Under the pieces are notes generated by a model that was not told the DNA's origin, did not search any database, and saw only the letters and a program-made list of their open reading frames with translations. Below, piece by piece: positions 1 to 8,998 of a DNA stretch of 64,000 nucleotides. Numbering within the stretch: position 1 is the first letter of the stretch; each line of letters opens with the position of its first letter. Source of the stretch: Pseudomonas sp. S30 (GTDB taxonomy: Bacteria; Pseudomonadota; Gammaproteobacteria; Pseudomonadales; Pseudomonadaceae); NCBI RefSeq assembly GCF_016518545.1, contig NZ_JACVTO010000007.1, forward strand, positions 182,379 to 246,378, in the 5' to 3' direction. A program made the position numbers and the translations under genes.

Positions 1-594
1 CACCTGCTGCCACTGGCTCTGGTCCAGGTCGACGCCCGTGGGGTTGTGGCAGCACGGGTGCAGCAGCACGATGCTGTGCTCTGGCAGGGCCTGCAGGGCA
101 GCCAGCATGCCGGGGAAATCCAGGCCGCGCGAAGCCTGGTCGAAATAGGGGTAGGTATGCACCTGGAAACCGGCGCCTTCGAAAATGGCGCGGTGGTTGT
201 CCCAGGTCGGATCGCTGACCCAGACCTCGGACTGCGGAAAATAACGCTTTAGGAAGTCTGCGCCGACCTTGAGCGCACCCGAGCCGCCGACGGTCTGCAC
301 GGTGGCCACGCGGCCAGCGGTGACGGCTGGATGATCGGCACCGAACAGCAGCGCCTGGATCGCCTGGCGATAGCCGGCCAGACCCTCCATGGGCAGGTAC
401 AACGACGCTTCGTGGGGCTTGCCGGCCAGGCGCTTCTCGACCTCACCCACCGAGGGCAGCTGCGGCACTACGCCGGCTTCGTCGTAATACAGGCCGATAC
501 TCAGGTTGACCTTGTCGGCGCGCGGGTCGACCTTGAAGGCTTCCATCAACGAAAGAATCGGATCGCCGGCGTAGGCATCGACATGTTTGAACAC
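1..594 (-). CDS. amaC: Aminotransferase, class I (AmaC/TyrB type), 3' end outside window
   Basis: PLP-dependent class I aminotransferase; only the first 198 residues are in the window, so the PLP-binding lysine is not seen. Visible family signatures are the GDPILSL and [10 protein letters not shown] regions near the N terminus and [12 protein letters not shown] at the right end. The start is a GTG at 592-594 with AAGGAG at 604-609 in front; no ATG lies in a better place. It sits downstream of dpkA on the same strand. That gene pair is, from memory, the D-lysine branch of P. putida, where AmaC transaminates D-lysine to give piperideine-2-carboxylate. An aromatic/aspartate aminotransferase role cannot be excluded from sequence alone. 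Confidence 0.82.
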   Translation of the reverse strand, partial: MFKHVDAYAGDPILSLMEAFKVDPRADKVNLSIGLYYDEAGVVPQLPSVGEVEKRLAGKPHEASLYLPMEGLAGYRQAIQALLFGADHPAVTAGRVATVQTVGGSGALKVGADFLKRYFPQSEVWVSDPTWDNHRAIFEGAGFQVHTYPYFDQASRGLDFPGMLAALQALPEHSIVLLHPCCHNPTGVDLDQSQWQQV

Positions 595-761
595 AGCGTG
601 CAGCTCCTTGGAATCGGGACAGTCGGAAGAACCCCCCGAGCATACCTGCTGAGGCGAGCCAGGAACATCACTGGATGCGCAAGCAGGGTGTGCCCGGATG
701 CAATGCGGCCGGGGCGCAACCCTGCGACGGCTGCGCGGCGCAGTTCAGGACTCGCCTGGCC

Positions 762-1787
762 TTACTCGAGCAGACGCTCAAGCGAGTGCCACTGCGCCTC
801 GCCGACACTCACCCCTTCCCTGGCCGAGATCGCCCGCTCGCGGAATCGGCGCTCACCGGGCAGGCGCGACACGCCCGCAGCCCGCATCTGTTCCAGCAAG
901 CCACGGCTGCGCTGGGCGAAACGATCACCTTCTGCCTTGCCTGGATCGATGACGATGATCAACTGCCCGGTCCACGGCGTCTTGGCACCCGGATGCCCGG
1001 ACCAGTCGAATTCCCAGGAGAAATGCCCGCCCGTCAACCCCGCGGCGAGCAACTCGACCATCATCGACAACGCCGAGCCCTTGTGCCCGCCAAACGGCAG
1101 CAACGCGCCGCCGTCGAGGATGGCCTGAGGGTCCACGCTCGGATCGCCGGCGGCATCCACGCCCACCTGGTCTGGCAAAGCCCGACCCTCGCGCGCCGCG
1201 ATCTGCACGTCACCGTGGGCCATGGCGCTGGTGGCCATGTCGAAGACGATCGGCGACTGGCCAGCACAGGGCGCGGCAAAGGCGATCGGGTTGGTGCCGA
1301 ACAGCGGTCGACGGGCGCCGTGGGGCACTACGCAGGTCATGCTGTTGACCACGCTCAGGGCGATCAGGCCTTCTTCGGCGAAGGGCTCCACATCCGGCCA
1401 CAACGCGGCGAAATGGTGGGAGTTATGGATCGCCAGGACGGCGATACCGGCATTGCGCGCTTTGTGCACCAGCAGATCCCGGGCCGCTGCCAACGCCGGC
1501 TGGGCGAATCCGCCCTGGGCATCGACCTGCACGAACGCCGCTGCGCGGTCGCTGACCTGAGCGACCGCCTGACCGTCGACCCAACCGCTGGCCAAGGTCG
1601 AGACATAGCCTGGGATACGAAATACCCCATGACTGTGAGCACCGTCGCGCTGGGCGTTGGTGCAGTTGGTCGCCAGGATGGCGGCGACGGTGTCACTGCA
1701 ACCGTGGCGCGAGAATATTCGGTACAAGAGGTCATGCAGCTTGGCGAATGGAACGCGAATCAAAGGATCCTTCAACGGCGAGGACAT
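762..1787 (-). CDS. dpkA: Delta1-piperideine-2-carboxylate/pyrroline-2-carboxylate reductase (Ldh/malate-L-lactate dehydrogenase family)
   Basis: A 341-residue NAD(P)H-dependent oxidoreductase of the Ldh2/MDH2 fold. Typical blocks are DGAHSHGVFRIPGY, the ILAIHNSHHFAALW-like block (here VLAIHNSHHFAALW), FGTNPIAFAAP and LPFGGHKGSALSMMVELL. Length matches the family (about 330-345). The start chosen is MSSPLKDPL at 1787 with AGGGAG upstream; the open frame extends 45 codons further but without family similarity. It lies directly upstream of the aminotransferase gene, as in the P. putida D-lysine pathway, where the enzyme reduces piperideine-2-carboxylate to L-pipecolate. The substrate could also be pyrroline-2-carboxylate. 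Confidence 0.82.
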   Translation of the reverse strand: MSSPLKDPLIRVPFAKLHDLLYRIFSRHGCSDTVAAILATNCTNAQRDGAHSHGVFRIPGYVSTLASGWVDGQAVAQVSDRAAAFVQVDAQGGFAQPALAAARDLLVHKARNAGIAVLAIHNSHHFAALWPDVEPFAEEGLIALSVVNSMTCVVPHGARRPLFGTNPIAFAAPCAGQSPIVFDMATSAMAHGDVQIAAREGRALPDQVGVDAAGDPSVDPQAILDGGALLPFGGHKGSALSMMVELLAAGLTGGHFSWEFDWSGHPGAKTPWTGQLIIVIDPGKAEGDRFAQRSRGLLEQMRAAGVSRLPGERRFRERAISAREGVSVGEAQWHSLERLLE

Positions 1788-2195
1788 CGGGTACTCCCTA
1801 AAAGGTTGCAAGTGACAGCGACGGGCGGGGCCCGAATCACTGTTCGCCCGTGAGCGCCCCCTGTCAATCATCGCGCAGCATCGATGCGGGATCATTGCAA
1901 TGGCGCAATGACCCAACTGCACCGTTAAATATTATTGACCAACCGTACCCGCGAACCCGTGCCGCCACAGGCGCGCAGCCGATACGGATGGCCACCGACG
2001 GGAGCTGACCTGCCGAAGTCCCCGGGCCAGTCGTTTGACATATCGAACGGCTCTGGCAAGCTACGGTTCATGTCCCGACCGGTACGATGGCCTCCAGGCC
2101 ATGCCGGCAGTGCTCGGGGCCTCAGGCCGCGCTTCCAGGCCCTGCGCCACGCGCCTGCATGACAACGACAGGCAGCGCCTGTCCCAAGGTGACAT
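1788..2195. promoter_or_regulatory. Divergent intergenic region between dpkA and the peptidase C26 gene
   Basis: 408 bases with no convincing gene. It must hold both promoters. A TTGACA at 2035-2040 is followed 17 bases later only by AAGCTA, a weak -10. A short inverted repeat ATTGC/GCAAT lies around 1895-1910, and AT-rich sequence (TTAAATATTATTGACC) around 1925-1940 could be a promoter or binding region for dpkA. No assignment can be made firmly. Confidence 0.3.
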
Positions 2196-3005
2196 ATGTC
2201 CAACAGCAACATTGGCAACAAGCAAGCCGGCCCGCGCAAACCCGTCGTCCTGATGACCATGGGCACCCAGGAACGCAAGGGCCACGACTACCAGGTCATG
2301 ACCCACAAGTACATCGCGCCACTGGTCGAGTTTTCCGACTGCGTGCCGGTACTGGTGCCTACGTGCTGCGGCACTGATGCCCTCGAGGCGTATCTGAACA
2401 TGGCCGACGGCGTCTACCTGACCGGTGCCGGCAGCAATATCGACCCTGCATTGTACGGACAGGAAAACCAGACGCCCGGCAAGGCCCAGGACAAGAACCG
2501 TGACCTGTTCGACATCCCGCTGGTGCAACTGGCCATTGCCCGAGGCCTGCCGATTTTCGGCATTTGCCGAGGCATGCAGGAAATCAACGTGGCACTGGGC
2601 GGCGACATTTACCAGAAAGTGTACGCCGAGCCAGGCTTCGACGATCACCGGGAAAACCCGGATGACCCAGTGGAGGTGCAGTACGCCGCCTCTCACGCGG
2701 TGACCATCGAGCCAGGCACGTGGCTGTGTGAGGCCCTGGGTACCGGCCGTATACGCGTCAACTCCCTGCATGGCCAGGGGCTGCGCAACCTGGGCGAAGG
2801 ACTGGAGCCTATCGCCCGCGCCGATGATGGCCTGGTAGAAGCCATCCACGGCCCGAGCATCTCGCCCTTCCTGTTCGCAGTGCAGTGGCATCCTGAGTGG
2901 CAAGCGGCGAAGAACCCGGATTCGATCCAGCTATTCAGGGCGTTCGGTGATGCCTGCCGCGCCCAGGTGCGCAAGGCGCACGCCATCAGGCGGCGTGAAG
3001 CCTGA
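2196..3005 (+). CDS. Class I glutamine amidotransferase-like, peptidase C26 family (gamma-glutamyl-gamma-aminobutyrate hydrolase-like)
   Basis: 269 residues. The fold is a class I glutamine amidotransferase domain with nucleophile Cys124 in GICRGMQ and the His232-x-Glu234 pair in QWHPEW, all present, so it should be an active hydrolase. The closest functional family is PuuD, which cleaves gamma-glutamyl-GABA in polyamine breakdown. It stands alone between dpkA and the glucarate operon, about 44 kb from the other gamma-glutamyl polyamine genes in this window, so the true substrate is uncertain. The start ATG follows a weak AAGG-containing leader. Confidence 0.8.
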   Translation: MSNSNIGNKQAGPRKPVVLMTMGTQERKGHDYQVMTHKYIAPLVEFSDCVPVLVPTCCGTDALEAYLNMADGVYLTGAGSNIDPALYGQENQTPGKAQDKNRDLFDIPLVQLAIARGLPIFGICRGMQEINVALGGDIYQKVYAEPGFDDHRENPDDPVEVQYAASHAVTIEPGTWLCEALGTGRIRVNSLHGQGLRNLGEGLEPIARADDGLVEAIHGPSISPFLFAVQWHPEWQAAKNPDSIQLFRAFGDACRAQVRKAHAIRRREA

Positions 3006-3021
3006 ACAAGTCGGCGTACAG

Positions 3022-3048
3022 GCGGGGTCGAGGCAATCTCGGCCCCGC
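3022..3048 (+). terminator. Hairpin after peptidase C26 gene, terminator-like without T-tract
   Basis: Inverted repeat GCGGGGTCGAG / CTCGGCCCCGC with a five-base loop GCAAT; 11 pairs with one T-G wobble. It starts 17 bases after the stop codon. No run of T follows, so it may be a Rho-independent terminator of poor type or simply an RNA 3'-end stabiliser. Confidence 0.45.
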
Positions 3049-3282
3049 GTACCGCTCCAGGCTTGCAGTCACATTGGCTTGAGCGCCCTGCAATCCTGAG
3101 TTCTCGCCTCAAGAGATACGATGACCTTCAATAACGCGTCGCGTGACTGCCACTTTACGGTCGTTTGGCCGTCTACTTTGATCCCTCACCTATCTGCCCG
3201 ATAGGCTCAACCCCCTTTCGAAAGCACATCTTCTTACCTGTGGGCGAAGACAATTTGGATGAGAGGGCTTTTCACCAAGCTA

Positions 3283-3295
3283 GTTGTACGATAAC
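3283..3295 (+). promoter_or_regulatory. Probable operator of the FadR-type regulator, upstream of kdgD
   Basis: GTTGTACGATAAC, an imperfect palindrome (outer GTT...AAC). Nearly the same 13-mer (GTTGTACGATCAC) occurs at 10880-10892 upstream of the FadR-type regulator gene. A motif at both the operon and its regulator is the expected pattern for an autoregulated repressor. FadR-family sites usually contain GT and AC half-sites, which fits. Confidence 0.5.
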
Positions 3296-3351
3296 TTACC
3301 TCTCAGCTTGGTTTCCTCTCTTCCTCCAAGCCTCACAGGATGCCCACAACA

Positions 3352-4269
3352 ATGAACCCACAAGAACTGAAGACCATCCTTTCCCACGGCCTGCTGTCCT
3401 TTCCAGTGACGGACTTCGACGCCCAGGGCGATTTCAATCCAGCAGGCTATGCCAAACGCCTGCAGTGGCTGGCGCCCTACGGCGCCAGTGCGCTGTTCGC
3501 CGCAGGCGGGACCGGCGAATTCTTCTCCCTGGCTGCCAGTGAATACAGCCAGGTGATCAAGACCGCCGTCGACACCTGTGCCGATTCCGTGCCTATCCTG
3601 GCCGGTGTGGGGGGCTCGACCCGTCAGGCCATCGAGTATGCCCAGCAGGCCGAGCGCCTGGGCGCCAAGGGTCTGCTGCTGCTGCCGCACTACCTGACCG
3701 AAGCCAGCCAGGACGGTGTCGCTGCCCATGTAGAGGCGGTGTGCAAGTCGGTGAACATCGGTGTGGTGGTCTACAACCGCAATGTCTGCCGCCTAAACGC
3801 CACACAACTCGAGCAATTGGCCGAGCGCTGCCCCAACCTGATCGGCTACAAGGACGGTCTGGGCGACATCGAACTGATGGTGTCGATCCGCCGCCGCCTG
3901 GGCGATCGCTTCAGTTACCTGGGTGGCCTGCCTACGGCCGAGGTCTATGCTGCCGCGTACAAGGCGCTGGGCGTCCCCGTGTACTCATCGGCGGTGTTCA
4001 ACTTCGTACCCAAGACCGCCATGGACTTCTACAACGCCATCGCCCGCGAAGACCATGCCACCGTCGGCAAATTGATCGACGACTTCTTCCTGCCGTACCT
4101 GGACATCCGCAACCGCAAGGCCGGCTACGCGGTGAGCATCGTCAAGGCCGGCGCACGCATCGCAGGGTACGACGCCGGCCCCGTGCGCACCCCGCTCACC
4201 GACCTGACCGACGAGGAATACCAGGCGCTCGCCGCGCTGATGGACAAGATGGGTCCACAACACGTGTGA
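3352..4269 (+). CDS. kdgD: 5-dehydro-4-deoxyglucarate dehydratase
   Basis: 305 residues, N-acetylneuraminate lyase/DHDPS superfamily TIM barrel. It dehydrates and decarboxylates 5-keto-4-deoxy-D-glucarate to 2-oxoglutarate semialdehyde in the cytoplasm. Visible features are [11 protein letters not shown], the catalytic tyrosine (Tyr141 in VVYNRNV) and the Schiff-base lysine (Lys167 in [10 protein letters not shown]). Start MNPQELK at 3352 is preferred because family members begin there; an ATG four codons upstream (3340) is also open. It is the first gene of the kdgD-gudP-garD-semialdehyde dehydrogenase run, and the pathway is complete apart from a separate glucarate dehydratase. Confidence 0.95.
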   Translation: MNPQELKTILSHGLLSFPVTDFDAQGDFNPAGYAKRLQWLAPYGASALFAAGGTGEFFSLAASEYSQVIKTAVDTCADSVPILAGVGGSTRQAIEYAQQAERLGAKGLLLLPHYLTEASQDGVAAHVEAVCKSVNIGVVVYNRNVCRLNATQLEQLAERCPNLIGYKDGLGDIELMVSIRRRLGDRFSYLGGLPTAEVYAAAYKALGVPVYSSAVFNFVPKTAMDFYNAIAREDHATVGKLIDDFFLPYLDIRNRKAGYAVSIVKAGARIAGYDAGPVRTPLTDLTDEEYQALAALMDKMGPQHV

Positions 4270-4292
4270 CGCCAGGCCTCTGCCAAGGCCGC

Positions 4293-4315
4293 GCCGGAGC
4301 GAGACCCGCTCCGGC
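4293..4315 (+). repeat. Intercistronic hairpin, REP-like
   Basis: Perfect 9-base inverted repeat GCCGGAGCG / CGCTCCGGC with loop AGACC between kdgD and gudP, followed by CTACA. The hairpin plus trailing CTACA resembles degenerate REP sequences of P. putida, but only one copy was noticed here. It may attenuate or stabilise the operon mRNA. Confidence 0.4.
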
Positions 4316-4364
4316 CTACAATTCGAACGCCCCGCACAACAATAACTAGTGGGAGTACACTCGC

Positions 4365-5720
4365 ATGCAAGCGACTAAAAAGACGCATGTGCGCTACCTG
4401 ATCCTGTTCATGCTGTTCCTGGTGACCACGATCAACTATGCCGACCGCGCTACCATCGCCATCGCCGGCTCCAGCCTGCAGAAAGACCTGGGTATCGACG
4501 CCGTCACCCTCGGCTACATCTTCTCCGCCTTCGGCTGGGCCTACGTGGCCGGCCAAATCCCCGGCGGCTGGTTGCTCGATCGCTTCGGCTCGAAGAATGT
4601 CTACGCCTTCAGCATCTTCACCTGGTCGCTGTTCACCCTGCTGCAGGGCTTCGTCGGTGGAATGCCAGTGGCCTGGGCCGTGGTGACACTGTTCACCCTG
4701 CGCTTTCTGGTCGGCTTCGCCGAGGCGCCTTCCTTCCCGGGCAATGCGCGCATCGTCGCGGCCTGGTTCCCGACCGCCGAGCGCGGCACGGCGTCGGCCA
4801 TCTTCAACTCGGCGCAGTACTTCGCCACGGCCTTGTTCGCGCCACTGATGGGCTGGATCGTGTTCAGCTTCGGCTGGGAGCACGTGTTCGTGGTCATGGG
4901 CGCGCTGGGCATCCTGTTCTCGCTGGTCTGGCTCAAGACCATCTACAATCCACGCCAGCACCCGCGCATCAGCGCGGCCGAGCTCGAGCACATCGAAGTC
5001 AACGGTGGTCTGGTGGACATGGACCAGAAGCGCGGCAACGATGGGCCCAAGTGGGGCTACATCAAGCAGTTGCTCACCAGTCGCATGCTGCTGGGCGTCT
5101 ACCTGGGCCAGTACTGTATCAATGCCATCACCTACTTCTTCCTGACCTGGTTCCCGGTGTACCTGGTCCAGGAGCGCGGCATGACCATCCTCAAGGCAGG
5201 CTTCATCGCCTCGCTGCCGGCGATCTGCGGTTTCATCGGTGGCGTACTCGGCGGGGTACTGTCCGACTGGCTGTTGCGGCGCGGCAACTCGCTGACCTTC
5301 TCGCGCAAGCTGCCGATCGTGTGTGGCCTGATGCTCTCCACCACCATGGTGTTCTGCAACTATGTAGAAGCCGAATGGATGGTCGTGGGCTTCATGACCC
5401 TGGCGTTCTTCGGCAAGGGCATCGGCGCACTGGGCTGGGCCGTGGTCGCCGACACCTCACCCAAGCAGATCGCCGGCTTGTCTGGCGGACTGTTCAACAC
5501 CTTTGGCAACATCGCGTCGATCACCACCCCGATCGTGATCGGCTACATCATCAGCGCCACCGGCTCGTTCAAATGGGCGCTGGTGTATGTCGGTGCCAAC
5601 GCACTGGTGGCCGTCTTCAGTTACCTGGTGATCGTCGGTCCGATCAAGCGTATCGAGTTGCGTGAGCCGACCGCTCCCAACCCGGTACCCCAGGCGACGC
5701 TGGCGACCACTCGCCACTGA
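4365..5720 (+). CDS. gudP: MFS transporter, glucarate/galactarate permease (ACS family)
   Basis: 451 residues with about twelve hydrophobic segments. It carries the anion:cation symporter family features NYADRATIAIAG after TM1 and GWLLDRFGSKNVY in the loop 2-3 region. It takes up D-glucarate or galactarate by proton symport across the inner membrane. It lies between kdgD and garD, which supports the substrate. GGGAG precedes the ATG. Specificity between glucarate, galactarate and galactonate cannot be read from sequence. Confidence 0.9.
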   Translation: MQATKKTHVRYLILFMLFLVTTINYADRATIAIAGSSLQKDLGIDAVTLGYIFSAFGWAYVAGQIPGGWLLDRFGSKNVYAFSIFTWSLFTLLQGFVGGMPVAWAVVTLFTLRFLVGFAEAPSFPGNARIVAAWFPTAERGTASAIFNSAQYFATALFAPLMGWIVFSFGWEHVFVVMGALGILFSLVWLKTIYNPRQHPRISAAELEHIEVNGGLVDMDQKRGNDGPKWGYIKQLLTSRMLLGVYLGQYCINAITYFFLTWFPVYLVQERGMTILKAGFIASLPAICGFIGGVLGGVLSDWLLRRGNSLTFSRKLPIVCGLMLSTTMVFCNYVEAEWMVVGFMTLAFFGKGIGALGWAVVADTSPKQIAGLSGGLFNTFGNIASITTPIVIGYIISATGSFKWALVYVGANALVAVFSYLVIVGPIKRIELREPTAPNPVPQATLATTRH

Positions 5721-5729
5721 CCCGACCCG

Positions 5730-5756
5730 AGCCGATGCCCTGACCAGGCATCGGCT
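5730..5756 (+). repeat. Intercistronic hairpin between gudP and garD
   Basis: Perfect 10-base inverted repeat AGCCGATGCC / GGCATCGGCT with a 7-base loop. It begins 10 bases after the gudP stop and has no T-tract. It may be a partial terminator or mRNA processing/stability structure setting the ratio of transporter to enzymes. Confidence 0.4.
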
Positions 5757-5796
5757 GCCAAGAGCAGCCTGAGACAATGACAACAAGGGCCTGACC

Positions 5797-7350
5797 ATGC
5801 AGTTGATCGAACATTCCGAGTCGCCCCGCTACATCCGTCTGCATTCCCTGGACAACGTGGTCGTTGTGGTCAACGACGGCGGCCTGGGCGAAGGCACGCG
5901 CTTCGCCGACGGCCTGACCCTGACCGAGCACGTGCCACAGAGCCACAAGGTCGCGACCGAGCACATCCGCCAGGGCGAGGCCGTGCGGCGCTATGGACAG
6001 ATCATCGGTTACGCCGTGCAGGACCTGCAGCAGGGCAGTTGGGTGCAGGAGAGCCAGCTTTCCATGCCGGCAGCACCGGAGCTGGACAGCCTGCCGCGCT
6101 GCGATGCCGTCCCCGCCGCCCTGCCCCCTCTAGAGGGATACAGCTTCGAAGGCTACCGCAACGCCGACGGCACGGTCGGCACCCGCAACATCCTGGGCAT
6201 CACCACCACCGTGCAATGCGTCACCGGTGTGTTGGAGCATGCGGTCAAGCGCATCCGCGAAGAACTGCTGCCGCGCTACCCCAACGTCGATGACGTGGTC
6301 GCCCTCACCCACAGCTACGGCTGCGGTGTGGCCATCAATGCGCGCGACGCCTACATCCCCATCCGCACCGTGCGCAACCTGGCGCGCAACCCGAACCTGG
6401 GTGGCGAAGCGCTGGTCATCGGCCTGGGCTGCGAGAAATTGCAAGCCGAGCAGGTGATGCATCAGGGCGATCCGTCGGTAGACCTCAGCGAGCCCTGGCT
6501 GTATCGCCTGCAGGATGCCTCGTTGGGGTTCGGGGAGATGATCGAGCAGATCATGCAACTGGCCGAGAGTCGCTTGCAGAAGCTCGACCGGCGGCGCCGT
6601 GAAACGGTGCCGGCGAGCGAATTGATACTGGGCATGCAGTGTGGGGGCAGCGACGCTTTTTCCGGCATCACGGCCAATCCGGCCCTGGGCTTCGCCGCCG
6701 ACCTGCTGGTACGCGCTGGCGCCACCGTGCTGTTCTCGGAGGTGACCGAGGTTCGCGACGCGATCTACATGCTCACTTCACGTGCCGAAACGCCGGAAGT
6801 GGCCGAGGCCCTGGTGCGCGAAATGGACTGGTACGACCGCTATCTGCAACAGGGCGCGGCCGACCGCAGTGCCAACACCACGCCGGGCAACAAGAAAGGC
6901 GGCTTGTCCAACATCGTCGAAAAATCCCTGGGATCGATCGTCAAGTCCGGCAGCGGCGCGATCCAGGGCGTGATCGGACCGGGCGAACGAGTGACCCGCA
7001 AGGGCCTGATCTTCTGCGCCACGCCCGCCAGCGACTTCGTCTGCGGCACCCTGCAACTGGCTGCCGGCATGAACCTGCACGTGTTCACCACCGGACGCGG
7101 GACGCCCTACGGGCTGGCCATGGCCCCGGTGGTGAAGGTGTGCACCCGCAGCGAACTGGCCCAGCGCTGGCCCGACCTCATCGACATCGACGCCGGACGT
7201 ATCGCCACCGGGCGTTCGAGTATCGAAGCGCTGGGCTGGGAGCTGTTCCACTTCTATCTGGACGTGGCCAGCGGGCGCCAGCACACCTGGGCCGAACGTC
7301 ACAAACTGCACAACGACATCACCCTGTTCAATCCGGCACCGATCACCTGA
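5797..7350 (+). CDS. garD: Galactarate dehydratase (UxaA family)
   Basis: 517 residues, the usual length for GarD. The N-terminal SAF-like domain (about 1-100) is followed by the large UxaA catalytic region, with [45 protein letters not shown] and [17 protein letters not shown]. These hold the conserved Cys/His of this Fe-dependent family. It dehydrates galactarate (meso-galactaric acid) to 5-keto-4-deoxyglucarate, the substrate of the upstream kdgD product. AAGGG lies before the ATG. No dedicated glucarate dehydratase (GudD) is seen here, so glucarate use would need one elsewhere. Confidence 0.93.
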   Translation: MQLIEHSESPRYIRLHSLDNVVVVVNDGGLGEGTRFADGLTLTEHVPQSHKVATEHIRQGEAVRRYGQIIGYAVQDLQQGSWVQESQLSMPAAPELDSLPRCDAVPAALPPLEGYSFEGYRNADGTVGTRNILGITTTVQCVTGVLEHAVKRIREELLPRYPNVDDVVALTHSYGCGVAINARDAYIPIRTVRNLARNPNLGGEALVIGLGCEKLQAEQVMHQGDPSVDLSEPWLYRLQDASLGFGEMIEQIMQLAESRLQKLDRRRRETVPASELILGMQCGGSDAFSGITANPALGFAADLLVRAGATVLFSEVTEVRDAIYMLTSRAETPEVAEALVREMDWYDRYLQQGAADRSANTTPGNKKGGLSNIVEKSLGSIVKSGSGAIQGVIGPGERVTRKGLIFCATPASDFVCGTLQLAAGMNLHVFTTGRGTPYGLAMAPVVKVCTRSELAQRWPDLIDIDAGRIATGRSSIEALGWELFHFYLDVASGRQHTWAERHKLHNDITLFNPAPIT

Positions 7351-7395
7351 GGTCGCCTGCCACTCCTACTCTTATCCTTGCCTACGGAGCATTCC

Positions 7396-8976
7396 ATGCC
7401 TGAGATCCTTGGCCACAACTTCATCGCCGGCCAGCGCAGCGCCACCGGCCAGCAGACCTTGCACAGCCTGGACGCCAGCACCGGGCAGGCACTGCCCTAT
7501 CGTTTCACCCAGGCCAGCGAGACCGAAGTGGATCAGGCGGCGCGCGCCGCCGCAGCGGCATTTGCCGAGTTTCGACAGCTCGCCCCGGCCCGACGGGCCG
7601 AATTCCTCGACGCCATCGCCGATGAACTCGATGAATTGGACGACAGCTTCGTCGCCATCGTGTGCCAGGAAACCGCACTGCCGGCCGCACGCATACAAGG
7701 TGAGCGAGGGCGTACCAGCGGCCAGATGCGTCTGTTCGCCCAGGTCCTGCGCCGCGGTGACTTCCTCGGCGCGCGCATCGACCAGGCGCTGCCCCAGCGT
7801 CAGCCGCTGCCGCGTACCGACCTGCGACAGATGCGCATCGGCGTAGGCCCGGTCGCCGTGTTCGGCGCGAGCAATTTCCCGCTGGCCTTTTCCACCGCCG
7901 GTGGCGATACCGCAGCGGCGCTGGCGGCGGGTTGCCCCGTGGTGTTCAAGGCTCACAGTGGTCATATGGCGACGGCCGACCAGGTGGCCTGCGCCATCGT
8001 CCGCGCGGCAGAACGCACCGGCATGCCCAAGGGCGTGTTCAACATGGTGTTTGGCGCAGGCGTAGGCGAATGGCTGGTCAAGCATCCGGCGATCCAGGCG
8101 GTAGGGTTCACCGGCTCGCTCAAAGGCGGTGACGCCCTGTGCCGGATGGCTGCCGAACGGCCGCAGCCGATTCCGGTGTTCGCCGAAATGTCCAGCATCA
8201 ACCCGGTGATCCTGCTACCCGGCGCATTGGCCAAGCGCGGTGAAACCATCGCCCGCGAGCTGGCCGGATCGGTCTGCCTGGGCGCAGGACAATTCTGCAC
8301 CAATCCTGGGCTGGTCATCGGCCTGCGCGGCGGCGCCTTCGACCAGCTGCTTGCGCAACTGGGCCAGCACTTGCAGCAGCAGCCGGGCCAGACCCTGCTT
8401 AATGCCGGTGGCCTGCGCAGCTATGAAAACGGGCTGACGCACCTGCACGCCCATGCCGGTGTCGAGCATCTGGCAGGCGAGCCTCAGCAAGGCGCTGAGG
8501 CGCGCGCGCAGCTGTTCAAAGCCGACGCGCGTCTGCTGATCGAGTCCGACAGCGCGTTGCAGGAGGAAGTCTTCGGTCCGACCACCGTGGCGGTCGAAGT
8601 TGCCGACGATGCCGAACTGAGCGCTGCCCTGCTGGGCCTGCGCGGTCAGCTCACCGCGACGCTGATCGGCGAGCCCCAGGACCTTGAAGCCTACGCCTGG
8701 CTGGTGCCCCTGCTGGAAGAAAAGGTCGGCCGGATCCTGGTCAACGGCTATCCCACAGGGGTGGAGGTGTGTGACGCGATGGTGCATGGCGGGCCCTACC
8801 CGGCCACCTCCGACGCTCGCGGCACCTCGGTCGGCACCCTGGCCATCGACCGTTTCCTGCGACCGGTGTGCTACCAGAACTATCCCCAGGCGCTGTTGCC
8901 GCAGGCGTTGCAGGACGCCAATCCGTTGGGGCTGCGGCGTCTGGTCGACGGCCAGTGGCATCACGGCGCGCTGTAG
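7396..8976 (+). CDS. 2-oxoglutarate semialdehyde dehydrogenase (aldehyde dehydrogenase family)
   Basis: 526 residues, aldehyde dehydrogenase superfamily, NAD(P)-dependent. FGASNFPLAFSTAGGDTAAAL is the cofactor and oxyanion region, FAEMSSINP carries the general-base glutamate, and GAGQFCTNPGL carries nucleophile Cys301. It oxidises 2-oxoglutarate semialdehyde, the KdgD product, to 2-oxoglutarate, feeding the TCA cycle. Start ATG at 7396 has ACGGAG in front; an in-frame TTG at 7378 is rejected. Its place as the last gene of the glucarate operon defines the substrate. Confidence 0.9.
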   Translation: MPEILGHNFIAGQRSATGQQTLHSLDASTGQALPYRFTQASETEVDQAARAAAAAFAEFRQLAPARRAEFLDAIADELDELDDSFVAIVCQETALPAARIQGERGRTSGQMRLFAQVLRRGDFLGARIDQALPQRQPLPRTDLRQMRIGVGPVAVFGASNFPLAFSTAGGDTAAALAAGCPVVFKAHSGHMATADQVACAIVRAAERTGMPKGVFNMVFGAGVGEWLVKHPAIQAVGFTGSLKGGDALCRMAAERPQPIPVFAEMSSINPVILLPGALAKRGETIARELAGSVCLGAGQFCTNPGLVIGLRGGAFDQLLAQLGQHLQQQPGQTLLNAGGLRSYENGLTHLHAHAGVEHLAGEPQQGAEARAQLFKADARLLIESDSALQEEVFGPTTVAVEVADDAELSAALLGLRGQLTATLIGEPQDLEAYAWLVPLLEEKVGRILVNGYPTGVEVCDAMVHGGPYPATSDARGTSVGTLAIDRFLRPVCYQNYPQALLPQALQDANPLGLRRLVDGQWHHGAL

Positions 8977-8998
8977 GCTTTAAGGCAATCCCGGCGCG

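Larger units (their letters stand above)
3006..3351. promoter_or_regulatory. Intergenic region upstream of the glucarate operon
   Basis: 346 bases without a gene. The left part carries a strong hairpin (3022-3048) just after the amidotransferase-like gene. The right part is less GC-rich and holds the GTTGTACGATAAC motif at 3283-3295, about 60 bases before kdgD. Its TACGAT could serve as a -10, so a repressor bound there would block transcription. No small gene was recognised. Confidence 0.45.

Noticed and set aside
2035..2063. A sigma-70 promoter with TTGACA
   Set aside because: The matching -10 is AAGCTA, too poor to claim; mentioned only as part of the intergenic region.
4293..4315. A REP element family
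   Set aside because: Only one copy with REP-like end CTACA was noticed, so it is listed as a single hairpin rather than claimed as a repeat family.
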